The translations under genes were made by a program, and so were the position numbers. Below, piece by piece: positions 12,804 through 21,889 of a stretch of DNA of 64,000 bases. How positions within the stretch are numbered: the stretch's first letter is position 1; each line of letters begins with the position of its first letter. Below the pieces are notes generated by a model that saw nothing but the letters and a program-made list of their open reading frames with translations, did not search any database and had not been told where the DNA came from. The stretch comes from Exobasidium rhododendri (Eukaryota > Basidiomycota > Exobasidiomycetes > Exobasidiales > Exobasidiaceae). Location of the stretch: the NCBI GenBank assembly GCA_026210745.1, contig CP110632.1, forward strand, positions 4,153,001 through 4,217,000, in the 5' to 3' direction.

Positions 12804-15063
12804 TCACTCTGCTTTTGTCTTCTTCTGCGAGCTGTTCTGCTTTCCATTCGCCGCCGCCGCCTTCCTCTTACCGCCCTCGCCTTTACTCTCTTTTGCTGAG
12901 CCGGACTCGCGTTTATCTTCCTCGACACGGTCACTGTCATCCTTCTTCTTAGTCTCTTCCTTCTTCACGCCTCCGTTGGTTTTTGCTTCACTCCCCGCCT
13001 TGGCCCAGTCTGGTATCTTGTCATCGGTTCCCTTTGCTTGCTTTGGTGGTGCTGGATGAGGCTCTCCGTGTGCTTTTCGTAGTATTTCTTCTGCTTTTCC
13101 TTCCTTGACCTCCTTTGAAGTACCGTAGAATTTATGACTATACGCTGTTTTGATCCTATTCAAACAGCGAGCCTTTTCTTCTTTTTCGTCTAGCATTGGG
13201 AATGGATAGTCTTGGCCGATGATGCAATTTGCTTTCTTCTGTACTTCCAGCGGTGCCGTATGAGGCGAGTAGATGTACTTGTCTGGATAGTCCTTCAATT
13301 CAGGGCAATACTTTCGAACAAGAGTACCGCTCTTATCGTACTTTACCGGAAACGTAGCTGCTCCATACACTCGAAAGAATTGAGCAAAAAAGGCGCTACA
13401 GGACAACCACATCCAATTTCCTGCGTTTGAATTCGGATCCCAATCTAACAAATACTCTTCAAACATTTCTGCGCCTCTTTCCCAGCTTATCCAACAATGA
13501 CCTCTTGTCAGGAAAGAGGCTAGACTGTGTCTCATCAGATGGTGTATCCAACCGGTACTCCTCAGCTGTCTTGCACCTGCATCGATCCATGGGAATCCAG
13601 TCTGACCCGCTCTAAAGGCTTCTAGTCGCTTCTCTGATTCCTCGTCACCTTTTGGTCTTGGTTCAACGATCGCTCCTGTTTTGCTGTCGACATGCGTGGG
13701 CAAATACCAATCCATGTACCGACAGACAGAGTTGTTCTTCATCACTTGAAACGAGTCTCCGACTGCAAGTTCAGCACAAGCGTACATCTCTCGGAACAAC
13801 ACTTGACCTTCGTAATTCTCGGGGATCGTCGTCTTGCCCTTTCCCTTGTACTTCTGAGAGCTTTCATGGGTATCATACCATAGCTTACGGATAGACAAGC
13901 AACCGAATTTGAGAAACGGTGAGAGGAGCGTAGTCGAGGGATCCGTATGATCTTGGGCAGGGGATGATTTCGGTTTCGCAAAAGTAGCAATGTACGACGA
14001 GTCTTTGACAATCTTCTCCAAGCGAGACAAGGCTTCATGCTCACCACCAGGCACGGCTGATTCTGATGAAATGTTGCATGATTCAGGATCCATCCCGAGC
14101 GACTCCAGAGTAGGTACGGTAAAGTAAGTTTCCGACTGAGACTTGTCGTCATCATCAGGCCCGATCACGCTGTCATAACATGTGACTTTGCCATCTGGTC
14201 GACGTTGTCCGCCGAGTGCAGCCGAATTCAGATCCACATCAGGTGCACCGGAGCTTTCGTTGTATGCTGGTAGACCTCGAAGGCTCTCGTTGAGCTCTTT
14301 CAGTATGTGCGAGAGGTTCTGCTCTTTGTCTTCTTTCTTCAACAGAGGCGAAGGGAGCGATTTTGGTTTCTCGATGGCTCTGGGAGGATCGTCCATCTTT
14401 GATATGATCTGGCAAGTGGAAAGGGGAAGAGACGTAACGGACCACACTTTCAGCTCATCAAACTCATGGTCTCTCGCATCTCTGAGAAAATGAAATGCTC
14501 TTACCCCTTGTAGTGCCTTCATGCTCATCGTGGGCTTGCCTCCGTTCTTTTTGACTACCTCTTCCACGTCGTAAAGGTAGTGACCGTTCCTTTGGATCAC
14601 CTCTACATCGTTCTTCTTTGCTAGCTCGATGACTTGCTCGTCTCTTCTTCTCGCATAACCACTCGGATCCTTCTCGAACACGATATGGCTAATCTTCCAT
14701 CTTTTAAACAGTTCCGGTAGTAACTCCACAGGATCGCCCCTGACGACGAGTAGTTGAGAAGCAGGATTGATCGCCTTTATGGAATTAGATACATCTTGCA
14801 TCGATTCTAGCAGAAACCTGAACCGATTCAAGCCTACGCGATGCTTGTAGATGTACTGCGTATAGGGAGCAAGTTTCAGCAACCAGCCAAGCTAAAGCGG
14901 AACTTTTTGTTGTTGACAGTCCAAAGGAGGCAGGCTGGCTCACATTAGGATCCCAACACCAGACCGGAAAGAGCGCTTCTGGCTTCAGGTCGAGTGCACC
15001 TTGTAATGCTGGACTATCATGCAGCCTCAAGTCGGTCCGAAACCAGTAGAGTACTCTCGCCAT
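12804..15063 (-). CDS. Cryptochrome/(6-4) photolyase family flavoprotein
   Basis: The protein belongs to the photolyase/cryptochrome family, which uses FAD for light-driven repair of UV lesions or for light sensing. Exons 15063-14944, 14891-14505 and 14408-12804 give about 703 residues. The N-terminus is RVLYWFRTDLRLHDSPAL, followed by the Rossmann-like antenna domain (FEKDPSGYARRRD). The FAD domain has GQTGFPWIDAGARQLRSTGW, IHHLMRHSLASFLTRG and WMWLSCSAFFAQFFRVY, then CPELKDYPDKYIYSPHTAP and GCIIG-like NCIIGQDYP. The two histidines of the IHHLxRH motif, needed for (6-4) repair in characterised enzymes, are present. The C-terminal about 100 residues are Lys-rich with likely nuclear localisation signals (GGKRKAAAANGK, QKKTKAE). 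The second intron (96 nt) is in frame and stop-free. Whether the protein repairs (6-4) products or acts as a photoreceptor cannot be told from the sequence. Confidence 0.92.
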
Positions 15064-16037
15064 CGTCTGTTTGGAAGCTCTCGCGACACGGAAAGTAATA
15101 CAAAAGTGGAGGGGGAAGATTGGGGTGAAAGGGAGAGAAATGTGTCAGGAAGTATACTGTACACGATTGTAGGCAAGGGTCGCGTCCGATAACGTCAGCC
15201 GGTGGACGATCGATCTACTACTGTGAACGAAATGGACATCTTCCTGCTTACACTAACGCGGGGGTCCGCGATTAAGCTCATGCTGCAGATCGCTCCTTCC
15301 CATAAGTATAAGTAGGAAGTAGCGCTCTTCCCGCTGCATCTGCTACCGTCTGTTTTTGGGAAGTCAATGTCGACAAAGATCAGACGCTGACTGTTCCAAA
15401 TTCTGAGTACTAGATCTCCACCAACCTGAAATGTGGATCGGCGCAATTTCCTCTTGGCCGAGATCCACCGAGCAGAGGCTCACAGCGGGTGGTCCAGAAG
15501 GCGTTACCATATTGCGGTGAGATCTGCTTACGAGAGTCTTGGATTTGCCCGACTGAACGCAGAAGGGATAGCGTTGCTGACACCTCTGAGATCGGCTCGG
15601 TCGAATCACTTAGCCTACGCCGCTTTTGCTTTACATATCTCTTCTTTTACACCTTATGAGAGAAGAACTTCCTTGTATAGATGGACTCTCCCAGTGCGGC
15701 GACGATCAGGAAAGCTGGTGAAAGAGGCAGTGCAACGGTAAGAGTCAGATATACGCGAGACCGGTGAGCCGTCCCCTTTCTTCCTTTGTAGCGCTGGCTT
15801 TCAAGCTTGGCATGGTCTCGTAGATCAGATACGAGGAAAGCAGTGTCATGCCGCAGTCTTCTCTGACACTTCTGTGACGTACGACGGTACTACACAAAAA
15901 GGACGAAGGAAAAATATTGAACGAATGGTCCCTCCCTTCTTGTCTTTCTTTTTTGATATACACCACATCCTCGTCAGTACTGAAATTCTACTCTCTTCAA
16001 GACTTTCTCTTCAAACACACCAGCATTCACACCTACC
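15064..16037. other. Divergent intergenic region, photolyase / secreted Nudix gene
   Basis: Nearly 1 kb lies between two outward-facing starts. Short overlapping ORFs exist on both strands (for example minus 15195-15609) but show no splice-consistent continuation or family motif. CT-rich tracts precede the Nudix start around 15930-16010. No gene is supported. Confidence 0.5.
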
Positions 16038-16713
16038 ATGCGCTGCCAGATTCTTCTGTCTGCCTGCCTCTTCGTCGGCTTGGTCGCTGCATCACCCATG
16101 TATGGTGGCAATTCGAGCGCAAATAGAGGCAAAGATGACCGGGACATGAAAGCTATGGCTATCGTCCACTATGGAGACATGATCCTGCTGAAGCATGGAA
16201 AGGGCGGCACTTTCGAATTTCCAAGAGGATCGATTGGGGAAAATGAGTACTCGGGAGACGCAGCTTTTCGGGAGTGTGGCGAAGAGAGTGAGTAGGGTTC
16301 AGGATTATGTACAAGAAAAGGGCTGTAAAAGTAGGGGAAAGCTCATTGTACTGCCTTTTGCCTACATACCAGCTGCCTACGACGGTGTGCAACTACTTTA
16401 CCCAGACGCCGAACCCTACATCATCTATCAACCGGACGGGCAAAGAATCAAGAAGATACACGTACATGCTCTGCGACTAATCAATCCGGAGAAGAATCCT
16501 GCACTGATGCAGCACAACGACTACCGTGAATCGTCGTGGGTACATCACAATGAAGTACACCAATACCTTAATCCAAAACGCCGGGAGATGTTTGAGGCAT
16601 GGCACAATACAAGACCCCTTTTGTTTCCCGAGCATGTATCTGGACAATCCAAGACACAGGATGTTGCAGCACCCAAAAAGTCGAAAGGGAAAGCTTCCAA
16701 GTGGCATTCATGA
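16038..16713 (+). CDS. Predicted secreted Nudix hydrolase-like protein
   Basis: Exons 16038-16287 and 16373-16713 join through an 85-nt GTGAGT...TACCAG intron into about 196 residues. Residues 1-18 (MRCQILLSACLFVGLVAA) look like a cleavable signal peptide. The Nudix fold follows: AMAIVHYGDMILLKHGKGG, FEFPRGSIGENE, then YSGDAAFRECGEET across the splice. This fits the Nudix box G-x5-E-x7-RE-U-x-EE-x-G-U except that the final Gly is Ala. The closest recognisable style is the diphosphoinositol-polyphosphate phosphohydrolase branch (EFPRGSI). The C-terminal tail is Lys/Ser rich. A secreted Nudix enzyme is unusual; plant-pathogen Nudix effectors are the known precedent. The substrate cannot be inferred. 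The gene lies at the left edge of the secreted-protein island. Confidence 0.75.
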
Positions 16714-18226
16714 GGCTTGTCCAGCTGTCTCATTGTTGTCTAGACTGGCTTCTAATTTGTCCCGTCTTTGAACTTTCCTCAAGTTGTCTTCTTGTATAGC
16801 TTTGTCCTCCCTCCTTGTGATCATCTGTAATTGGATCACAAGACCATAATCAAGTGAGGTCGAGACTGTTATACCTCCAAGTGAGTCTGAGTCACTTAGA
16901 CCCTAATGGACCACCTGTTCCCTAGTGAGACAACCATTGTGCAGATCCGCGCTCTCTGATCGTAGCAAGACACGGACACCAGACGAGAAATGGTGGACTC
17001 GGAACCGCCTGTTAGTAATCGAGCTGCTTCTCTTACGCACTGGAGAAGGACAGTAAAGAAGACGGTATCAGTGATCGGATGTGGTCTGGACCACCAAAGA
17101 CTGCATAACGGTTGCACAGACGGATACTCACTTCATGCAACAGAAGACGGGACTTATCGGGAATATCGTCAATTTGCTCCAATTGACTCCACAAAAGTGA
17201 GTCGGTCGCTTCACTCCCTCCGGCCAGCCATCCAGATCAAAATTGGTCTCTTGTTGCTCTTCATCTGCTCCTCTCGCGATGTGGCGAATTTCAGGAGTCT
17301 TTACAACAGGGAGACTGACTGCTCTAGGCTGTTGAATGACATTGTCAGCTTCATTCACTACCAAGGGAGATGTAGTCTCCTTCATGTCGTTCTTCTGCTT
17401 GATGTGCTTGACGGGGAAACAATAGGTCGAGATGCGAAGGGGTGCACTCATAAACTTCCTCCTGCCCCTGCCGACTCCCTTGTCTCGATTGCAAAGGTAC
17501 TTTGTGTAAGGGGACGGAGGTCCAGAGACGCGGAGGCGGACGTACTTGCAGATCACCTTGCACATGGGGGCTCCCCCTGTATCGTCATCTCGCGCTGTTC
17601 TATATATAGCGTATAAAAAAGCCAATGAGTGGCCTATCCCAAATTAGATCTTAATATGCCCGTCACTAGAAGGAGGATTGGCAATTCCACGCAGGTCTCG
17701 ATTGACCTCGTCGATGAATATCATCACAAGCCATCATATACTCCCCTCCTTAGCCAACACAAAAATTGTATTTAGCTTAGAGACACCATGGACTTGGCTT
17801 GATACGCTCCCCCTCGAGGGAGCACCTGTGCGCATAGAGAAGCAAGCGTGAGTCCACGCCCTAGAGATGGATGCGCTTTGCGATTACATTGCGCTTAGGA
17901 GCCAGATGTAGAGGAAACCGCTTGCATTATCTCGATCATGCTATCGTGGCCTTTGCCAGCCGGTCCACCTTGAAATTTGTCATGAAGGACGCCGACGTCA
18001 GAGTTTGTGATCGGACGCGTTAGCCTGGGCGTAGGGCGGTCGACGCTAGAGAGTGTCCAGAAAACGAATCTTCTTCGCTCAGAGAGGATCGGTATTCTGT
18101 CCTTGATACTCTTTTCCCTTAAAGAGGCTTGCTAGCCGGCGGCAGTCGAGCTTTTTCGCAACTCTTTTCCTTCCAGCGCTGGACGCAATTCTTCACATTC
18201 TGTACAATCCTTCTCTCATTTTAATC
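16714..18226. other. 1.5-kb intergenic stretch with a possible decayed gene
   Basis: No gene is supported. On the minus strand between about 16896 and 17625 there are frames with protein-like composition: FDLDGWPEGVK in one frame, SQLEQIDDIPDKSRLLLHE in the next, then after a possible intron CVREAARLLTGG. They do not join into one frame with a start codon. A TATATATAG lies at about 17600. This could be a broken gene or chance. Confidence 0.3.
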
Positions 18227-18736
18227 ATGCAATTCCGACTCACAGGTGCCACTTTGTCGCTTGCACTTCTGGTAAGTACAAGCGCAGCCACGTTTCAAGC
18301 AAGCGAATCTGGATTGATTGCTCGTGGTGGTGCAGAAGTGGCAAGGTCAGTCGACGGCTAGAATTCGTTCTTTCAGCAGTGACAGGTCTCAAGCTTACAA
18401 TCTCGTTTCCGTCGCAGCGAAAACGCAAAGGACTACTTTACCGATAAAGCCAAAGAGAATGATGAAGAGAACGACAGTAGCAATCAAGGAGATGCAAGTC
18501 AGACAGTCACACCAAGCTACTTGACTACTTCTTCCTCAATGACAAGTACTACAGCTAGTGCTAGCACTGCAGCTGTGTCTTCATACCAAGATCAACTCAA
18601 CCCATTGCAAGCCATCAAGGCAAAGATTATCGGTGATGTTGATGCCGCTACCGATTCAGCTTCTATAGCTCCCGCGTCTGGCATCGGCGCTTTGAGTGCT
18701 ATCACTGCAGCAACGTTGTTCGTCTTTGTACTCTAG
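18227..18736 (+). CDS. Small secreted protein with predicted GPI-anchor tail (unknown function)
   Basis: I do not recognise the family. Exons 18227-18345 and 18418-18736 join in frame to about 145 residues. Residues 1-20 form a signal peptide (MQFRLTGATLSLALLVSTSA). The middle is acidic then Ser/Thr-rich (YLTTSSSMTSTTASASTA), as in O-glycosylated wall proteins. The end is a hydrophobic segment (ISAL-type GIGALSAITAATLFVFVL) after an Ala/Ser-rich stretch, the pattern of a GPI-attachment signal. A GTAAGT inside the signal-peptide codons could act as an alternative donor but is not needed. The gene is convergent with the Kex2-repeat gene at 19000-19986 and resembles the protein at 21059-21550 in plan. 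Confidence 0.7.
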
Positions 18737-18999
18737 ATAAAGAGATAATACTTGTAACGGTGATGTTCATTTAATAGTATAATCATCATACGAGTGCACA
18801 TGAATCTCACAGAGAGTAGTCACCCTTCACTGGTATACTCAATGGTCTTACTGTAGCAAGAATTGTAGTAGGGATAATTAAGTCGGACATCACTCTGGTA
18901 ATTCTTTGTTGGAAATTATCTTTCGTCTGAGATGCTGGATCGTGACTTGATCGTCATCGTTGTAGCAATAATACATATAGCAAAGAAAAAGGGGGTTCT

Positions 19000-19986
19000 T
19001 CACATTCCCGACTTGGCTTGCGCAACAGCTCCAGAGGTAGCAGCATCACTCCCGCTGGTATCGCTGGAGCTGCTACTACCACTACTACCGCCACTACTCA
19101 AGCTCGCAGCATCTCCCGCTTTGGAGAGCGTGCTGCTGGAACTTCCAGCAGCTTCACCAGCTGCTGCTCCTCCTTCGGACGCATCAGCAATTCCTTCCAC
19201 AATTGGAACGATGGGAAGTTCACGTTTGTAGTAGAAGGTAACATTCTCACCGTCTAGTCCACGCGGAACATAGAGTACTTCATTCTCGGACAGTGTTCGC
19301 TTTCGGCTGCTCTGCTCCTGCGAATTGTACAGGTTGTAGGCTTGCATTCCTGTTCCAGCGAGGGATAGACCCGTTGTGAGCTGCTTGTTACCACTACCGC
19401 CAAAGACGCTGCTGCTACTGCCCGAATCAGCATCGCTGGCTGAAGTCGTGCCAGTTGTAGACGTAGCGTCATCATCAGCGGCAGCAGCAGATGATCCTTC
19501 ACGTTTACTTTGAGGATCGAGAGTGTTGTAGGCCATCATTCCAGTCGAGGCAAGTGAAAGTCCCGTAGTGAGTTGGTCATTACTAGTCTCTCCACCGAGT
19601 TTTCCCAATGAGATTCGACGAACGAAATCTTCATTGAGTTCTCGCTTCTTTTTGGAATCAAGTGTGTTGTAAGCCATCATTCCTGTTCCGGCAAGTGAAA
19701 GACCGGTGGTGAGCTTGTCGTTGCTTGTTTCTCCTGCAAGTTTGCCGATACTAGACAAGCTAACACGAGCTTCCGGCTGAACTTGTCTCTTTTCACTTTG
19801 ACCAAAGATGCCATCGGCCATCATGCCAGTCGAAGCGATTGCCAAGCCAGTAGTGAGTTTGCTATTACCAGACGAACCGAGAATACTGCTAGAACCGCTG
19901 CTTTCTTCAGATCCTCCTTTGATAGGTGCAGCATGAGCAGCTGTGACTGCCAGTAAAACGGCGGCGATGGTGATGCTGATTTGCAT
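19000..19986 (-). CDS. Secreted Kex2-processed tandem-repeat protein A (KEP-like)
   Basis: A single exon encodes 328 residues; the start is the ATG at 19984-19986. Residues 1-19 are a signal peptide ending AAHA. Four imperfect repeats of a hydrophobic core, best written LTTGLSLAxTGMMAYNTLD, begin near residues 44, 92, 139 and 203. Each is followed by a dibasic site (KR at 66-67, KKKR at 112-115, KR at 161-162, RKR at 228-230), with further RR and KR sites at 123-124 and 254-255. Such signal peptide plus repeat plus Lys-Arg spacing is what the Golgi protease Kex2 cuts into several similar peptides. Known fungal cases are alpha-type pheromone precursors, Ustilago Rep1 surface peptides and dikaritin precursors. 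The last 90 residues are Gly/Ser/Ala-rich low complexity. No family could be named. Confidence 0.8.
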   Translation of the reverse strand: MQISITIAAVLLAVTAAHAAPIKGGSEESSGSSSILGSSGNSKLTTGLAIASTGMMADGIFGQSEKRQVQPEARVSLSSIGKLAGETSNDKLTTGLSLAGTGMMAYNTLDSKKKRELNEDFVRRISLGKLGGETSNDQLTTGLSLASTGMMAYNTLDPQSKREGSSAAAADDDATSTTGTTSASDADSGSSSSVFGGSGNKQLTTGLSLAGTGMQAYNLYNSQEQSSRKRTLSENEVLYVPRGLDGENVTFYYKRELPIVPIVEGIADASEGGAAAGEAAGSSSSTLSKAGDAASLSSGGSSGSSSSSDTSGSDAATSGAVAQAKSGM

Positions 19987-21058
19987 GTTGGAGATTGGTA
20001 TGTTGAGGAGGTGGAGGTGGTACGTACGTAGAAAGAGGATGTCTGAGCGAAGATGGGGATTAAAAGGATATATGCTATAAAGGGGGGACAATGAGAATCA
20101 CAGGCCAGCTGGATGATCAAGTCAGAAGAAAAAGAAGGAAAAAAAGAAAAAGAAGAAGAGCAAAAGAAAGAAGAAAGGCAGTGGGTTATAGTGAAGAACA
20201 GTGAGAGAGTCGAAAAATCACCGTCCTTTTATCCTTCTTTTTTCCTTTTCTCGTCAATCGAGACTATCGACCATCATGAGGTCTGTATGTATGTGGGCGT
20301 TGCAAAACGTCGCTAGTGACGAGATACACACTGTATACATGGCAGACGGTCAAGCAGAGTCATCAGCACTATGTTCGCATGTAAAGGCAAAATTGTAAAG
20401 GGTTTGTCCTGATTGTTTCCATTTAGCGTGATCCCGCCTTGGAATAAAATTAGAATTACTCCCTCCTCTCAAACAGACTCCGAAGTCTATACTACGCGGA
20501 CACACTCCCCTAGCATACGTAGGCTGGTGTTGGCGTTTGAGGACTGGGTAAGACTTCACGCATCCGACGTGGTCTGTCGTTGTTGTAGAGGAGATGGAGC
20601 GTTGGCGGGTCTAGTAGTGCATCTGTAGTTGGCGTTCGAATACGCCGAGACTAAGATTTATATTGCGCTTCTCGAGAACGCGCTAAATTGTGGCGTTGGA
20701 GTTTCTCTTGCCACCGTGAATTAGATACCTGCTGCTTCGAGTGTCACCGCACTCTATCAGCCGCGGAAGGGCAGCTGCACTTCCTTTCCTTGTGGCTGTG
20801 ATAGGCAGCATCTGTGCTACGACGGGGCTCTCATGTATGTAGGGGAGACTCTGACGACGGCAGGCTTCCTTTGTCGCAAAGATTGACCACCGTTTGCACG
20901 CGAGGAGATGTATACACCCCGTAAGATGAGGGACTTAGAGTCACTTTTCCTCTTTTCACTTCCTCTTCTTTACACTCATATACGCGCTGGTTCGCTTATC
21001 ACTCATCTTTTCATCGCTCGACGTAGTTTCCTGAAGCACACTGCTATTTTCCTTGAAA
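19987..21058. other. Divergent intergenic region inside the secreted island
   Basis: About 1.07 kb lies between repeat-protein gene A and the GPI-type gene at 21059. It holds a purine-rich tract (20115-20185) and a TATA-like element near 20066-20082. No ORF here shows coding character on either strand. Confidence 0.5.
20066..20082 (-). promoter_or_regulatory. Possible TATA-type element of repeat-protein gene A
   Basis: On the minus strand this reads as an AT-rich TTTATAGCATATA element about 80-95 bp upstream of the start codon at 19986, a reasonable distance for a fungal core promoter. This is sequence resemblance only. Confidence 0.3.
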
Positions 21059-21550
21059 ATGCAACTAACACTCACTTTATTTGTCGCCGGAACGATGATC
21101 GTCGGTATTAATGCTCTGGAAGCGATGCCTGCCTCACGATCGGTACACGACTCTGGGTCTCAAGCTGGTTCATCACTGCAATACCAGCAAGTGAACTCAT
21201 TGCCTAAGGGCTCCTACCAAGTACAGCACATACAACGATCTCCAAAGTCGTCGGAGGAAGACCTTTTCTTCGTCCGCCGAATGCCGACCGTAGAGCAAGA
21301 TGGGGGGGTGGAGAGAAGTTCGAAACGTGGAAGCATTGGCAGAGTCAGTTCTTCCAGTGATAGTGCCGATACTGGATCTTCCAGCACTAGTGACGACACT
21401 TCTGATGAAGATGATGGTGACACTACCTCTTACTCATCGAAACCCAAGATCATCACCTCCTACGACACTTCTGGTGCATCCATCCAGAGCGTCGGCACTC
21501 TCTTAGCTATTGCTACCCCTCTACTATGTACTGCATATCTCTTCGTATAA
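21059..21550 (+). CDS. Small secreted protein with dibasic sites and predicted GPI-anchor tail
   Basis: A single exon of 163 residues starts at the ATG at 21059. The N-terminus MQLTLTLFVAGTMIVGINA is a signal peptide. Dibasic sites occur in FFVRRMPTV and RSSKRGSIG. The second half is Ser/Asp-rich (SSSTSDDTSDEDDGDTTS). The protein ends with the hydrophobic segment VGTLLAIATPLLCTAYLFV after Ser/Gly residues, as expected for a GPI-attachment signal. No family is recognised. The plan (signal, possible Kex2 sites, acidic Ser/Thr stalk, GPI tail) parallels the gene at 18227. It is convergent with repeat-protein gene B. Confidence 0.7.
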   Translation: MQLTLTLFVAGTMIVGINALEAMPASRSVHDSGSQAGSSLQYQQVNSLPKGSYQVQHIQRSPKSSEEDLFFVRRMPTVEQDGGVERSSKRGSIGRVSSSSDSADTGSSSTSDDTSDEDDGDTTSYSSKPKIITSYDTSGASIQSVGTLLAIATPLLCTAYLFV

Positions 21551-21889
21551 TTAAGATACAAGTATGATTGAGTGTCCAAACAATGAGATACTGTTCGTCG
21601 TCAGGCTATTATTAGGTACGATTTGGCTAAACTGCAATGATCAGTATATGTACGGCATACCGTATCACGACAGGCGAGGCAACCAACACTTTCTCGTCTT
21701 CCGAAGAAAAACAATACAACTATCACTAGAGCCGCCAGACTCGATGTTAGGCGGAGTAATCATGGAAGTGACTTAGCCAGTATACGAGATCTTCGTGCAA
21801 GTCTGATAATCGATTTGTAGTAGAGCAAATGTACTTCATTGAAGGAAGAGTAAATAAGTACACGATAGGATTGGGGGGAGGGATTGCAC
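21551..21889. other. Convergent 3' spacer between the GPI-type gene and repeat-protein gene B
   Basis: This is 339 bp of tail-to-tail spacer. A possible extra last exon of gene B lies here on the minus strand (a donor overlapping the stop codon region at about 21884-21889 and an acceptor near 21805). Otherwise I see nothing. Confidence 0.4.

Noticed and set aside
16260-16330. Apparent frameshift in the secreted Nudix gene right after the Nudix box
   Set aside because: A longer intron (16288-16372) with a pyrimidine-rich TACCAG acceptor restores the frame and gives the expected RECGEET sequence, so no frameshift is needed.
16990-17616. 208-codon plus-strand ORF
   Set aside because: It overlaps other open frames on the opposite strand, has no family motif, and its residue composition looks random.
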